DNA from: a virus
Direction: 5' to 3' (one strand)
Virus record (IMG/VR): IMGVR_UViG_3300045120_000291
Coordinates: 1-63,024 of that record
DNA length: 63,024 nt
Shown: piece after piece, positions 41,097 to 48,689 of the stretch
Layout: the number at the start of each line of letters is the position of its first letter
How positions within the stretch are numbered: position 1 is the first letter of the stretch
Program-made: the position numbers and the translations under genes
Notes under the pieces: generated by a model
The model's database searches: none
Seen by the model: only the letters and a program-made list of their open reading frames with translations
What the model was told of the DNA's origin: nothing

Positions 41097-42059
41097 TTAC
41101 GGTTCAGTTGAGGGTGGATGCATTCCTATAATTGCGCCGCGCAAGTTTTCACCAAAGAAGAGGCAGGGTTGTCTGTTGAAGTCTGCCGAGGTTGCTGTAC
41201 CTTCAAGGAGTTGCAGCATTTCGATATTGTAGATTGAATTCTGGTGAACCCAGGCTAGTTCGTAGACTGCTCCTTCAGATGAGTCTTGGTGCGTCCGCAA
41301 ACCTTCTTCAGAAATGAAGACGCGGCCGAATTTGTCGCAGAAGGGTCGTAAGTTCTCGAGACCTGCATACAAACCCTCTGGAACTGGTTCCGGGTTAGAT
41401 TCGATGTTCAGAACTCTGCCCAAGTCAGCCCACTTCGTTTCAAATAGCTGACTGCGGATCCATCGACCATCGCTGTAGTGAAAGGTGATCGAATTTTCAC
41501 AGACCTGTGCATGCGTAGGTGGCTCGTTGATGCGCACCATTTCTGCGATCGCTGCTCGAGGTATGTTGACCACACAAGGGAACTCGACGCCAATCCAGTA
41601 TTGCACGAGGCAGACGTTGTTTGTCGCATAGGCGCTCTGATCGCGCAGCAGAACTCCATTCGTCCAGGGGCGCGAGGCATCGTTGCCGATGAATGGTTGC
41701 ACTGCGATGATTGCATCGAGCAGTTTCTGACCATCGAAATTGATTATTTCACCTTCAGGCTGCACATGCGAGTCAGTATCGGATACACACTCAATGAAGG
41801 CTTTGAATGCGCCGCTCTTGATACTCAAACGGCCAGCTGGGGTCATCGATAGCGAAATGGTGTCTGAACAGCGGCTGATCGCTTGCACCATCGGAATCGC
41901 TTTCGGTTTGCAATTGATATCGCAAGTGAGCGGACTAGACATCGCCACCGTGCCGTTGAACGAACGCACAGTTCCATTTTCAATTGCGAAATGAGTGATC
42001 GCTGGTATGAAGTCTTTCTTAGCGACTGCACCTTGGACGAACTTCAGCTCTTTAAGCAT
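41097..42059 (-). CDS. DNA polymerase sliding clamp-like protein
   Basis: ATG 42059 is chosen over an upstream TTG because AAGGAG lies 8 bases before it. The 320-aa protein resembles bacterial beta clamps: IPAITHFAIENGTVRSFNG at the start, SRPWTNGVLLRDQSAYATNN in the middle, and a C-terminal third domain. It would hold the family B polymerase on DNA. Confidence 0.7.
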   Translation of the reverse strand: MLKELKFVQGAVAKKDFIPAITHFAIENGTVRSFNGTVAMSSPLTCDINCKPKAIPMVQAISRCSDTISLSMTPAGRLSIKSGAFKAFIECVSDTDSHVQPEGEIINFDGQKLLDAIIAVQPFIGNDASRPWTNGVLLRDQSAYATNNVCLVQYWIGVEFPCVVNIPRAAIAEMVRINEPPTHAQVCENSITFHYSDGRWIRSQLFETKWADLGRVLNIESNPEPVPEGLYAGLENLRPFCDKFGRVFISEEGLRTHQDSSEGAVYELAWVHQNSIYNIEMLQLLEGTATSADFNRQPCLFFGENLRGAIIGMHPPSTEP

Positions 42060-42252
42060 TTCCTCGACTCCTTGCGCATTCAGCGTTTGCAGCTTCAATG
42101 ATGGGTTGCAGCTTATGGACCCATTCGTATTTGACTTGTAGAACAGTCATTTCTTCCCCAGGAAACTCTTTGTATTGATAGCCTGCCTCATCGAGATGTT
42201 TCTTGAAGATTTCAAGTTTCCATGGGTCGATGCAAACGCCAGCGGTTTTCAT
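42052..42252 (-). CDS. Hypothetical protein, 66 aa
   Basis: The start overlaps the DpdA stop (TGATG) and the end overlaps the clamp start. An alpha/beta protein (VCIDPWKLEIFKKHLDEAG, then VLQVKYEWVHKLQPII). Similar small genes sit by clamps in other phages, but I cannot name a family. Confidence 0.6.
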   Translation of the reverse strand: MKTAGVCIDPWKLEIFKKHLDEAGYQYKEFPGEEMTVLQVKYEWVHKLQPIIEAANAECARSRGNA

Positions 42253-43172
42253 CAGAATAGCTCCTGCAGGCCAACGCGAAAGATCTCGTTCTTGTTGAGA
42301 TTCATCATTGCGTTGATAACTCCGTAAGCCCAGAGGTTATACGCTGCGCGGGATTCGTAAATGGTAGCGAGTCGCTCAAGCGTGAACCCTTGCTTCTCCA
42401 GCATCTGCAGAACGTAGTCCTGCTCGATTGCTGACAGTGTAGTTATATGTTGCCCCGCGTCATGTCGAGAGGGGGACTTCTCAGATATATTGAGCGGCCC
42501 ATGCTCAGGGGACACAATAGAGCCGAAAGCTGCGGTCTGAATCCAAGAAGACGAGTCACATGAATACCACGGATAACGCTCCATGATAGGTATTGCAGTG
42601 ATGCCGAATCCATGGACCTTAACCTTTGCTCGACCTGATCCATCGACAAGGTATCTATCCCACATTCTATCGAGCCAGATGCAGAGCTGCTTTGTAGAAC
42701 TTCCCACCATACCGCCCAAAGTGATGTAAGGGTAATTGGCGACATAATGTTCAAGGTATCGTTCATCCTCGCCTGCATGGAAACACGGTAGAGGCCTAAC
42801 GCCGCGGAGCTCCATCTCGTATTGGTTTCTCCAAGTTTGTAGAGGATCTCCAATTCCGTCCAGAACCGAAGCCATAGCAATGCCATCTTCTTTGCGGATA
42901 ATGTCACTATTGCGCTGGATGTACTCACAATAATCACTCACCTTGAGATCGACGCCAAGTGTGAACGCCGAGAATGCGCCACTGTCCAAAAAGATTGAAG
43001 CATTGTCTGCGCGCATTTCGTCGACGTATTTCTGCTTGCCGACATAATGCCAACTTTCAAGGATGTGTGGAAGGTTCTGGACCAGAGACTTTTCATGGTC
43101 ATTGAGTTTGACGTACCTGTTCTGCCCAGGTTTGTAGTTATTAGAGTAAACGGCAGCAAGAAAGATGTTCAG
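42252..43172 (-). CDS. dpdA: DpdA-like DNA 7-deazaguanine transglycosylase
   Basis: A 306-aa TGT-superfamily enzyme that swaps guanine in DNA for a 7-deazaguanine. From the first ATG (43016) it would lack its first strand; the frame extends upstream in coherent sequence (NIFLAAVYSNNYKPGQ) to a CTG at 43172 that overlaps the previous stop (CTGA) and has GGAAG 7 bases before it. The core motifs are DSGAFSA (63-69), GGMVG (153-157), HGFG (187-190) and SCDSSSW with the likely nucleophile Asp206. No C-terminal zinc site is seen. It ends the deazaguanine cluster. Confidence 0.8.
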   Translation of the reverse strand: MNIFLAAVYSNNYKPGQNRYVKLNDHEKSLVQNLPHILESWHYVGKQKYVDEMRADNASIFLDSGAFSAFTLGVDLKVSDYCEYIQRNSDIIRKEDGIAMASVLDGIGDPLQTWRNQYEMELRGVRPLPCFHAGEDERYLEHYVANYPYITLGGMVGSSTKQLCIWLDRMWDRYLVDGSGRAKVKVHGFGITAIPIMERYPWYSCDSSSWIQTAAFGSIVSPEHGPLNISEKSPSRHDAGQHITTLSAIEQDYVLQMLEKQGFTLERLATIYESRAAYNLWAYGVINAMMNLNKNEIFRVGLQELF

Positions 43173-43417
43173 AGGTGTTCTTCCGTAATCTTGCGGTCAG
43201 GAGTTTTCCGAGAGTTATATTCCCAAACGAGTTCTTTGGCATTAACACGCTTCTCCCAGCCAGGCAAGAAGATTACATGAAACTCGGTCAGACCTTTGAA
43301 GATTTGTGGATTATCGATTACTCGAGTGCGTTGCGGGTCAAGTCCGCGTTTCGCCCAGTTCTCTTTGAGCCACGTGCGCCCGTGCATCCAATCTCGACCT
43401 ACGATTAAAGTCAGCAT
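43169..43417 (-). CDS. Hypothetical protein upstream of dpdA, 82 aa
   Basis: ATG 43417 has GGAGG 8 bases upstream, so the longer TTG frame is rejected. The promoter at 43466-43438 lies directly before it. The protein is alpha/beta with a Trp-rich N terminus (IVGRDWMHGRTWLKENW). It is translationally coupled to dpdA and may assist it, but no family is recognised. Confidence 0.6.
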   Translation of the reverse strand: MLTLIVGRDWMHGRTWLKENWAKRGLDPQRTRVIDNPQIFKGLTEFHVIFLPGWEKRVNAKELVWEYNSRKTPDRKITEEHL

Positions 43418-43437
43418 AAGGCGCACCTCCAAAAGCT

Positions 43438-43466
43438 ATTGTACCATAACCCCCGTTATCGTGCAA
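43438..43466 (-). promoter_or_regulatory. Promoter, TTGCAC-17-TACAAT
   Basis: TTGCAC (43466-43461) and TACAAT (43443-43438) are 17 bp apart, partly inside the end of the GTP cyclohydrolase gene. It allows the small gene and dpdA to be transcribed independently of the preQ0 synthesis genes. Confidence 0.65.
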
Positions 43467-44124
43467 GCTCCATGAACTCAGCGCGAGCAGAAACTTCACT
43501 CAGAAGAACGCCTCGCAACGCACTGGTGATCGTCATATGCCCCTGCTGGCAGATGCCACGTGACTCCATGCACATATGACGCGCCTTAATCATAACGCCG
43601 ACGCCTTTCGGCTTCAAAGTTGTTTCGATACAGTCAGCGATCTGTGCAGTCAGTCGTTCTTGGACTTGAAGGCGCCGAGCAAACGCATCAGCAACCCTAG
43701 AAAGCTTCGAGAGGCCGACAATCTTGCCGTTCGGAATGTACGCGATTGTCGCAGTGCCGAAGATCGGGGCAAGATGATGTTCGCAATGCGAATAGATTGG
43801 GATATCCCGGACCATGACCATCTGGTCATATTTCTCTCCTCCGTCTTCGAATTCTTTCATCAGCGTTGCAGGCTCAATAGCGTAACCTCCGAACCAGTGC
43901 GTGAACGCTTTCGCAACTCTGTTTGGCGTATCTTGCAGCCCTTCGCGTAAATCATGTTCGTTGCCGGGTTCAATTAACCTCAACAACTTGTCGATATGCA
44001 CAGCTTTTGGGCCGTGGAGAGGTGTGAATTTTCTTGGTTCGGCCTGATTTTTGACATATTCGAATCCGTTCCAGACAAGGTCAGGATTGAAAGGGTCTGG
44101 TGCACCGATTTGGGGACTGCCCAT
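43456..44124 (-). CDS. folE: GTP cyclohydrolase I
   Basis: ATG 44124 overlaps the QueD stop (TAATG). The 222-aa protein has the zinc ligands in SHCEHH (Cys114, His117) and the C-terminal HMCMESRG, the core of GTP cyclohydrolase I. It turns GTP into dihydroneopterin triphosphate, the first step toward preQ0. Host FolE would compete for folate, so a phage copy raises flux into modified bases. Confidence 0.9.
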   Translation of the reverse strand: MGSPQIGAPDPFNPDLVWNGFEYVKNQAEPRKFTPLHGPKAVHIDKLLRLIEPGNEHDLREGLQDTPNRVAKAFTHWFGGYAIEPATLMKEFEDGGEKYDQMVMVRDIPIYSHCEHHLAPIFGTATIAYIPNGKIVGLSKLSRVADAFARRLQVQERLTAQIADCIETTLKPKGVGVMIKARHMCMESRGICQQGHMTITSALRGVLLSEVSARAEFMELAR

Positions 44125-44558
44125 TACTCCACCTCGTACGTGGCAGCGCATTTGCGAGTTTCTTCAACTTCGCAATGTTTCAGATAGACACCCGTATTGC
44201 CAAGCAATTCAGGCCCGACTACTTCGACCAGATACATGGCAATGTTTTCTGCCGTCGGGTTGAAGGAAACTATGACCACAGTGGGGTCGAGTAGCTTCAC
44301 GCATTCAGCTAGAGGGTCTTTCTCCCACATGAGCATCTTGTGGTCCCAGTTGTCCTCGAGCCACATGCAGAGCTTTTGTTTGATAACTGAAAAGTCAATT
44401 ACCCGGCCGACGTTGTCGAGTTCTTCATCTGTCTTAAAAGCTGCGCAAGTGAAGAAGATGCGGTAATTGTGCCCGTGAAGGTTGGCGCATTTACCCTCGT
44501 GGCCGTGGACTCGATGTCCACAGCTTATGTCATGGTATCGCTTTGCTGTCCAGCTCAT
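44124..44558 (-). CDS. queD: 6-carboxy-tetrahydropterin synthase (QueD)
   Basis: 144 aa with the zinc histidines His15 (CGHRVHG), His28 and His30 (LHGHNY), catalytic Cys24, and a C-terminal VEET. It converts dihydroneopterin triphosphate to 6-carboxy-tetrahydropterin, the second step. It overlaps the Gat-QueC gene by 29 bases. Confidence 0.9.
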   Translation of the reverse strand: MSWTAKRYHDISCGHRVHGHEGKCANLHGHNYRIFFTCAAFKTDEELDNVGRVIDFSVIKQKLCMWLEDNWDHKMLMWEKDPLAECVKLLDPTVVIVSFNPTAENIAMYLVEVVGPELLGNTGVYLKHCEVEETRKCAATYEVE

Positions 44559-45972
44559 GCTGTTCCTCGTCGAGGTAGGTTATTACTTCAGGAATGTTGT
44601 TGATTCGAAACGCTGTACGCCGCATAAAACAAGGTCCGCAGGTGCCACAGTGCTGGGAGCCTGCGCGGTAGCAGCTCCAAGTCAGATCAAGGGGAGCGCC
44701 AAGCGCCATTCCGTAGGCGACAATCTCGTGTTTCATCATGTTGCCGACCGGCATCATCACATTGATTGACTTTCCATCCGCTACCGCGAAAGGAAGCATG
44801 TCATTAAAGCGGGAGATGAACTCTGGTTCGTTATCGGGATAAGCCCCTGCTTCTTCGAGGTTGTTCCCTAGCACAATCGTTCCGAACCCATTCGCTTCCG
44901 CGTAAGCAGTAGCAACGCTGAGAAGCAACAGATTTCGAGCAGGAACCCATTCGTAAGCGAACTCGGCGCCTGCTTCCCCGCCTGCAACCTTGCTGTCTGA
45001 GTCAAGTAGTGGGGAATCCCCCTTCTTGTAGATGGGCAACGGGAACAGGGTCACTTTGACACCCATGCGTTCTCCGACATCCATTACCGCCTTTATTTCA
45101 GGGTCTTCTGCGCGGCTGCCGTACATGAAATGGATTAACTCGATTGACTCGAATCGTTCCTTTGCTGCCGCAGCAGACACAACACTATCCAATCCGCCGC
45201 TGCAGACGACCAGTGCTTTCGCTGGCGCTAAACGCCGAAGGCGTCGAAGCCTCTTGTGGATTTCTCCGTCTTCGGTGATCGTGAACGACCCGTATGAATA
45301 CGGTGTAATCATCTGCGGATTATCGACGGGAATGTAGTGCCTGGCACTAGCAAAGACAACCATACGATTATCTTGATGATACCAGATTGGTCTGTAGTTG
45401 CAAGCGAAGTAGATTTTATTCGGTTGCGAATCGTGGACCGCGAGGATAGCGAAACTGCCTTTCAATAACTTGACCGCAGTCGAAAAAACTTTCTCAAAGT
45501 CGACTTCGTTATAGGCGCGAAAATTGACTGCCTTTAACGATTCGGATTCAAGTAGTTCCAGGATTGCGGCACTGTCGATATTCGTATCGAGTGCGTGAGT
45601 GCGCAATTCTTTGTCGTTGGCGATGGTGCCGTTATGAACGATGCCCCAGCCGTCTGGACGAAGCCTATACGGTTGCTGATCCTGCTCGCGCTTGTCTTTG
45701 ACGTATTCGGTCGTCGGTTCGGCGCGCAGGTTCGCGATGAAAGACAGGTTGCCACGTCGGCGAGTAAAGAATTCATTGTAGAACTGTAGGGATTTGATAT
45801 TCCCTGGATGCTTTTCAATCTGTCTGTGCGCTTCGGAGGCTGCTTCGTACCCGAACCCGTCCCGCCCTCGCTCCGTGCTGCGTTCGCAAATCGAATACAA
45901 CATCTGATTGAAGTCTTTCACATGCGAATCGTGACGAGCATTCACATAAATAGCGCCAATGATTGCGCACAT
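44530..45972 (-). CDS. Glutamine amidotransferase-QueC fusion (Gat-QueC)
   Basis: 480 aa in two domains. Residues 1-245 are a class II glutamine amidotransferase with Cys2 as nucleophile (MCAIIGAIY), RAEPTTEY (83-90) and NGT (114-116). Residues 250-480 are QueC, with the PP-loop SGGLDS (258-263) and zinc cysteines at about 434, 442, 445 and 448. QueC makes preQ0. In archaea and phage 9g the Gat-QueC fusion is linked to formation of archaeosine (G+), the added domain supplying ammonia to the nitrile. It follows QueE with a GGAG site. Confidence 0.9.
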   Translation of the reverse strand: MCAIIGAIYVNARHDSHVKDFNQMLYSICERSTERGRDGFGYEAASEAHRQIEKHPGNIKSLQFYNEFFTRRRGNLSFIANLRAEPTTEYVKDKREQDQQPYRLRPDGWGIVHNGTIANDKELRTHALDTNIDSAAILELLESESLKAVNFRAYNEVDFEKVFSTAVKLLKGSFAILAVHDSQPNKIYFACNYRPIWYHQDNRMVVFASARHYIPVDNPQMITPYSYGSFTITEDGEIHKRLRRLRRLAPAKALVVCSGGLDSVVSAAAAKERFESIELIHFMYGSRAEDPEIKAVMDVGERMGVKVTLFPLPIYKKGDSPLLDSDSKVAGGEAGAEFAYEWVPARNLLLLSVATAYAEANGFGTIVLGNNLEEAGAYPDNEPEFISRFNDMLPFAVADGKSINVMMPVGNMMKHEIVAYGMALGAPLDLTWSCYRAGSQHCGTCGPCFMRRTAFRINNIPEVITYLDEEQHELDSKAIP

Positions 45973-45975
45973 GGG

Positions 45976-46695
45976 TCACTCCATGTCAATGATTTTGTGG
46001 ACCTGTAATTGCAGGATATACCCATGCTTCAAGCACGAGAGGATGACCGCTTCCCGGTTTGCGAGGTTCTTTACCGGATCCTTGTGGTCAGTAGGTTGCA
46101 AGTAGACCGGAATCATTTCATTCTCTGGTCTTGCGACTCGCCCGTTGGAAGGATGTTCAAGCGGCCAGATGGGTAGACCGTCATCCTTGTCTAGGTTGCC
46201 AGCGCTGCCAACATATTTGTAGCAACAGGCGCACTCATGAATCATTGTGCGAACCTTGCCCGCTTTTGGACTACAGACGATATAGACGCCTTTCCGCTCG
46301 TCGGTCGCGCAACTGTATTCGATATCTTCAGGCGGGTTGAAAGTGCCGTTCGTCTCGATCTGCACGAAATAGCCTATCTCGACTAACATGCGCAAAAGAG
46401 GGCCTAGCGCTTGCCTGAAAGGTTCTCCCCCAGTGATAACCACAAGGGTTGTCTTCGTGTTCTGGATTAGGCGGTTTGCTTCCTGGCAGATCTGCGCAGG
46501 GGATAGCGCGACTCGCTTCGATGTGTAGTCGGTGTCGCAGAGGGGACATTGCAAGTTGCATCCTGCAAGTCGAATGAAGATTGCGGGCGTCCCGCAGAAA
46601 GGGCCTTCGCCCTGGATTGTGTGAAAGATTGAATGGACGTCAAGTAACCGACCATTTGATACAACGCGCTTCTCTGGCGGTTGCAGATTGAGCAT
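45976..46695 (-). CDS. queE: 7-carboxy-7-deazaguanine synthase (QueE)
   Basis: 239 aa radical-SAM enzyme with CNLQCPLC (Cys46, Cys50, Cys53) for the Fe-S cluster and TGGEP for SAM. FHTIQGEGPFCG at the N terminus is typical of QueE. A second group of cysteines (CACC near residue 155) is not part of the core. It makes carboxy-deazaguanine for QueC and heads the cluster after two hairpins. Confidence 0.9.
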   Translation of the reverse strand: MLNLQPPEKRVVSNGRLLDVHSIFHTIQGEGPFCGTPAIFIRLAGCNLQCPLCDTDYTSKRVALSPAQICQEANRLIQNTKTTLVVITGGEPFRQALGPLLRMLVEIGYFVQIETNGTFNPPEDIEYSCATDERKGVYIVCSPKAGKVRTMIHECACCYKYVGSAGNLDKDDGLPIWPLEHPSNGRVARPENEMIPVYLQPTDHKDPVKNLANREAVILSCLKHGYILQLQVHKIIDME

Positions 46696-46717
46696 GAATC
46701 ACCTCTGGGATAAGTAG

Positions 46718-46740
46718 CTGGGGCGCGTGATGCGCCCCAG
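46718..46740 (-). terminator. Hairpin before queE
   Basis: A 9-bp GC-rich stem (CTGGGGCGC/GCGCCCCAG) with a 5-base loop lies between the gene ending at 46785 and queE. No T run follows on the minus strand, so it may terminate transcription only partly, or regulate translation of queE. Confidence 0.5.
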
Positions 46741-46751
46741 CGGGTTGACCC

Positions 46752-46768
46752 GGTGCTAGTGTAGCACC
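46752..46768 (-). other. Second hairpin before queE
   Basis: A perfect 7-bp stem GGTGCTA/TAGCACC with a 3-base loop, 12 bases from the hairpin at 46718-46740. The pair forms a structured leader for the preQ0 genes. Confidence 0.4.
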
Positions 46769-46784
46769 ATACAGCGGTGATGTG

Positions 46785-47282
46785 TTACTGGGACGGGGTC
46801 GCAGCCACCGGAGCCGGCGCGCGGCCGGAGATGCCGAAGAACTTGCGCCAGCGGGCGAATTCCGCCTTGACGTTGCCTTCGTTCAGACCCTGTTCCTTGG
46901 AGCGGACCAACGACTCGGCGATGGTTGCCGGGCGCTTCTGCTCGGTCGAGATCTGGTCGAAAATCGCCCAGGCCTTGCCGCAGAGGGTTTCGGGCTTCGG
47001 CCGGCGGACGCCGTTGGACTCGGGCATCTTCTGGGCTTCCTTCGCAGCGAGGGCGTCGGCCTTGGCCTTTTCCTTCGCAGCCGCGTCGTCCTTCTTCTTC
47101 TGTTCCGCAGCAGCCTTGTCGGCGGCTTTCTTTTCATCGGCCGCTTTCTTGTCGGCCGCTTTCTTGGCGTCGGCTTCGGCTTTCTTGCGAGCCTTTTCCT
47201 CGGCCTGCAGCTTGGATTTTTCAGCCTTGTCAGCCGCGGCTTGCGCTTCGGCGGCTACTTGTTCGGGAGTCTTGTCGTTCAT
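46785..47282 (-). CDS. Lys/Ala-rich coiled-coil protein with C-terminal domain shared with the gene at 5053
   Basis: 165 aa. Residues about 10-90 are a long Ala/Lys/Glu helix (AEEKARKKAEADAKKA). The C-terminal 69 residues align gap-free to the product of 5053-5442. The gene has a promoter (47355-47327) and is followed by hairpins, so it is a separate unit, and its GC-rich codon use resembles its paralog. Its role is unknown; a nucleoid-like DNA-binding protein is possible. Confidence 0.7.
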   Translation of the reverse strand: MNDKTPEQVAAEAQAAADKAEKSKLQAEEKARKKAEADAKKAADKKAADEKKAADKAAAEQKKKDDAAAKEKAKADALAAKEAQKMPESNGVRRPKPETLCGKAWAIFDQISTEQKRPATIAESLVRSKEQGLNEGNVKAEFARWRKFFGISGRAPAPVAATPSQ

Positions 47283-47326
47283 GTTTACCTCGGTCGGTGG
47301 GAGTTATTTGCCTGGCAGGCAGTTGC

Positions 47327-47355
47327 ACACTACTACGATCATTAGTTGATTGCAA
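47327..47355 (-). promoter_or_regulatory. Promoter, TTGCAA-17-TAGTGT
   Basis: TTGCAA (47355-47350) and TAGTGT (47332-47327) are 17 bp apart. The -10 box is weaker than elsewhere. It drives the coiled-coil gene at 47282. Confidence 0.4.
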
Positions 47356-47365
47356 GTATTATTTT

Positions 47366-48085
47366 TCAGATACGAGCTTTCATCCAATTACCGAGTTCAT
47401 TGCTGCTTGTGGTCTTCTTTACAGCGTGTTCAGATTCAAGTGTTACCATGATTTCTTTGCGAAGATTCAAGACAACTTTAACGTCTGTCGGCTTGTTGGC
47501 TTTTTCCCAAATGCGGTCCGCTACCGCCCATATAAGCTCGCGGACATTCCCTTGCCTGGGGCCACGCGCTGCCGGCGTAGGCCGGGCAGCCGGTGTGTGT
47601 GGTGCTACCCTACCGGGGGCCGGGGTTGCGGGCCCAGCGGGGCCTGTACGCGGCCGCCGACTTATCAGTTGTTCGTCTTCTGCCTTTGGAAGCACAACAG
47701 GGTCGAGGGCGAACAAATCAGGTTTTTCGAAAGGTACGAATGCGCCTGGCTGATAGAGATATCGTTTGCTGGTCTGCTTCGGAACGCTGGCCGCTTGCTG
47801 CTCAAGCTCGAAGGCGTTGACTTCCCGCGCCGGTATTCGTTCGGCAATTTCGAAGAGGATGTTTCTCATCGAATCGCCAACATTCATCGCCTTCTCGTTG
47901 GTCGTATTCTTGTAGAGAATCATTAACTCGAGGTCAGTGAGCTTCGATAAAAAGTTCTGATCGAGCGGACAGATGTAAGCATGCGCGTTCGGTGCCTCGA
48001 GAAATACGAGGTTACAGACGACGAATGTGTCTTCATGCTTGATAGGCAGGAAGATGAGTTTCTTTCGGTCAAGGACGACGTGCAT
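47366..48085 (-). CDS. Hypothetical protein with Pro/Ala-rich linker, 239 aa
   Basis: The N-terminal 135 residues form an alpha/beta domain. A Pro/Ala/Arg linker (140-175) follows, and the C-terminal 65 residues begin PRQGNVRELIWAVADRI and resemble in outline the domain of the genes at 5053 and 46785. The GC-rich linker DNA includes CTACCCTACCGGG, as in the intergenic element at 11238. It starts in the stop of the gene upstream (TAATG). Confidence 0.6.
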   Translation of the reverse strand: MHVVLDRKKLIFLPIKHEDTFVVCNLVFLEAPNAHAYICPLDQNFLSKLTDLELMILYKNTTNEKAMNVGDSMRNILFEIAERIPAREVNAFELEQQAASVPKQTSKRYLYQPGAFVPFEKPDLFALDPVVLPKAEDEQLISRRPRTGPAGPATPAPGRVAPHTPAARPTPAARGPRQGNVRELIWAVADRIWEKANKPTDVKVVLNLRKEIMVTLESEHAVKKTTSSNELGNWMKARI

Positions 48086-48315
48086 TATTTCGCCGGCGTC
48101 TTGTAGGGACCGCCACGGACGCCTGCAGGCAGTTCGATACAGACCTTGCCGTACAGGGTTTCAGTCCCACAAAGCAGTCCATTTTTCATGACTCTACGGA
48201 CGATCATTTGGGCTTCATCGTCAACGAATTGTGCGCCGCTCTGTTTCTCACCGTTGAAGGTGATAATAGCAGCTTTGACGACTTTCTTATCTGAGTGCAG
48301 GTAGTGAAGTTTCAT
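48085..48315 (-). CDS. Hypothetical protein, 76 aa
   Basis: It is coupled on both sides (ATGA and TAATG). A small beta-rich protein (AAIITFNGEKQSGAQF, GKVCIELPAGV). No family is recognised. Confidence 0.6.
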   Translation of the reverse strand: MKLHYLHSDKKVVKAAIITFNGEKQSGAQFVDDEAQMIVRRVMKNGLLCGTETLYGKVCIELPAGVRGGPYKTPAK

Positions 48316-48689
48316 CCGTACACCGTTTCGCCGAAGCAGGCGACCTGGATGACCACATCTGCAGAGTTCGCATCGAAGTGCCCACCATCGTGCTCAGTGA
48401 TGGCACGAATCGCATCTTGCTTGGTCTGGTTGAAGTCAGGCGAAGTGATAATCACCTTCAGCGCTTCACGAATCTTGTCGTAATCGACTTCGTGGACGGA
48501 CTGTTCCTCGTCGCTGTCGCCGAACTCGTGGATCTTGGCGGACTTGTAATACAGCGGATGGGATGCGTCGTAGCGCGTCTCCGGTTCGACCTGTGACCAG
48601 TATCCGATTCCACCTTCGATGGCGGTGCTCAGGATACTGGCACACAGTTCGTCGGAGACTTCGAATTCAATCGATACCTTTGTGTTCAT
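48312..48689 (-). CDS. Hypothetical protein, 125 aa
   Basis: A 125-aa acidic alpha/beta protein with the motif TAIEGGIGYWSQ near residue 23 and the EHDGGHFDANSADVVIQVACFGE end, a pattern found in many phage proteins of unknown role. Both ends overlap neighbours by 4 bases, linking it to the helicase upstream. Confidence 0.65.
   Translation of the reverse strand: MNTKVSIEFEVSDELCASILSTAIEGGIGYWSQVEPETRYDASHPLYYKSAKIHEFGDSDEEQSVHEVDYDKIREALKVIITSPDFNQTKQDAIRAITEHDGGHFDANSADVVIQVACFGETVYG

Noticed and set aside
42938-43159. 73-aa frame overlapping the start of dpdA
   Set aside because: The dpdA frame across this stretch gives coherent TGT-like sequence; this frame does not.
46718-46785. preQ1 riboswitch before queE
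   Set aside because: Two simple hairpins are present, but the short A-rich tail and core of preQ1-I, and the larger preQ1-II/III forms, are not recognisable by eye.
46925-47926. 333-aa plus-strand frame over the paralogous small-domain genes
   Set aside because: Arg/Pro/Ser-rich shadow of GC-rich coding sequence on the other strand; it spans a promoter and two real genes.
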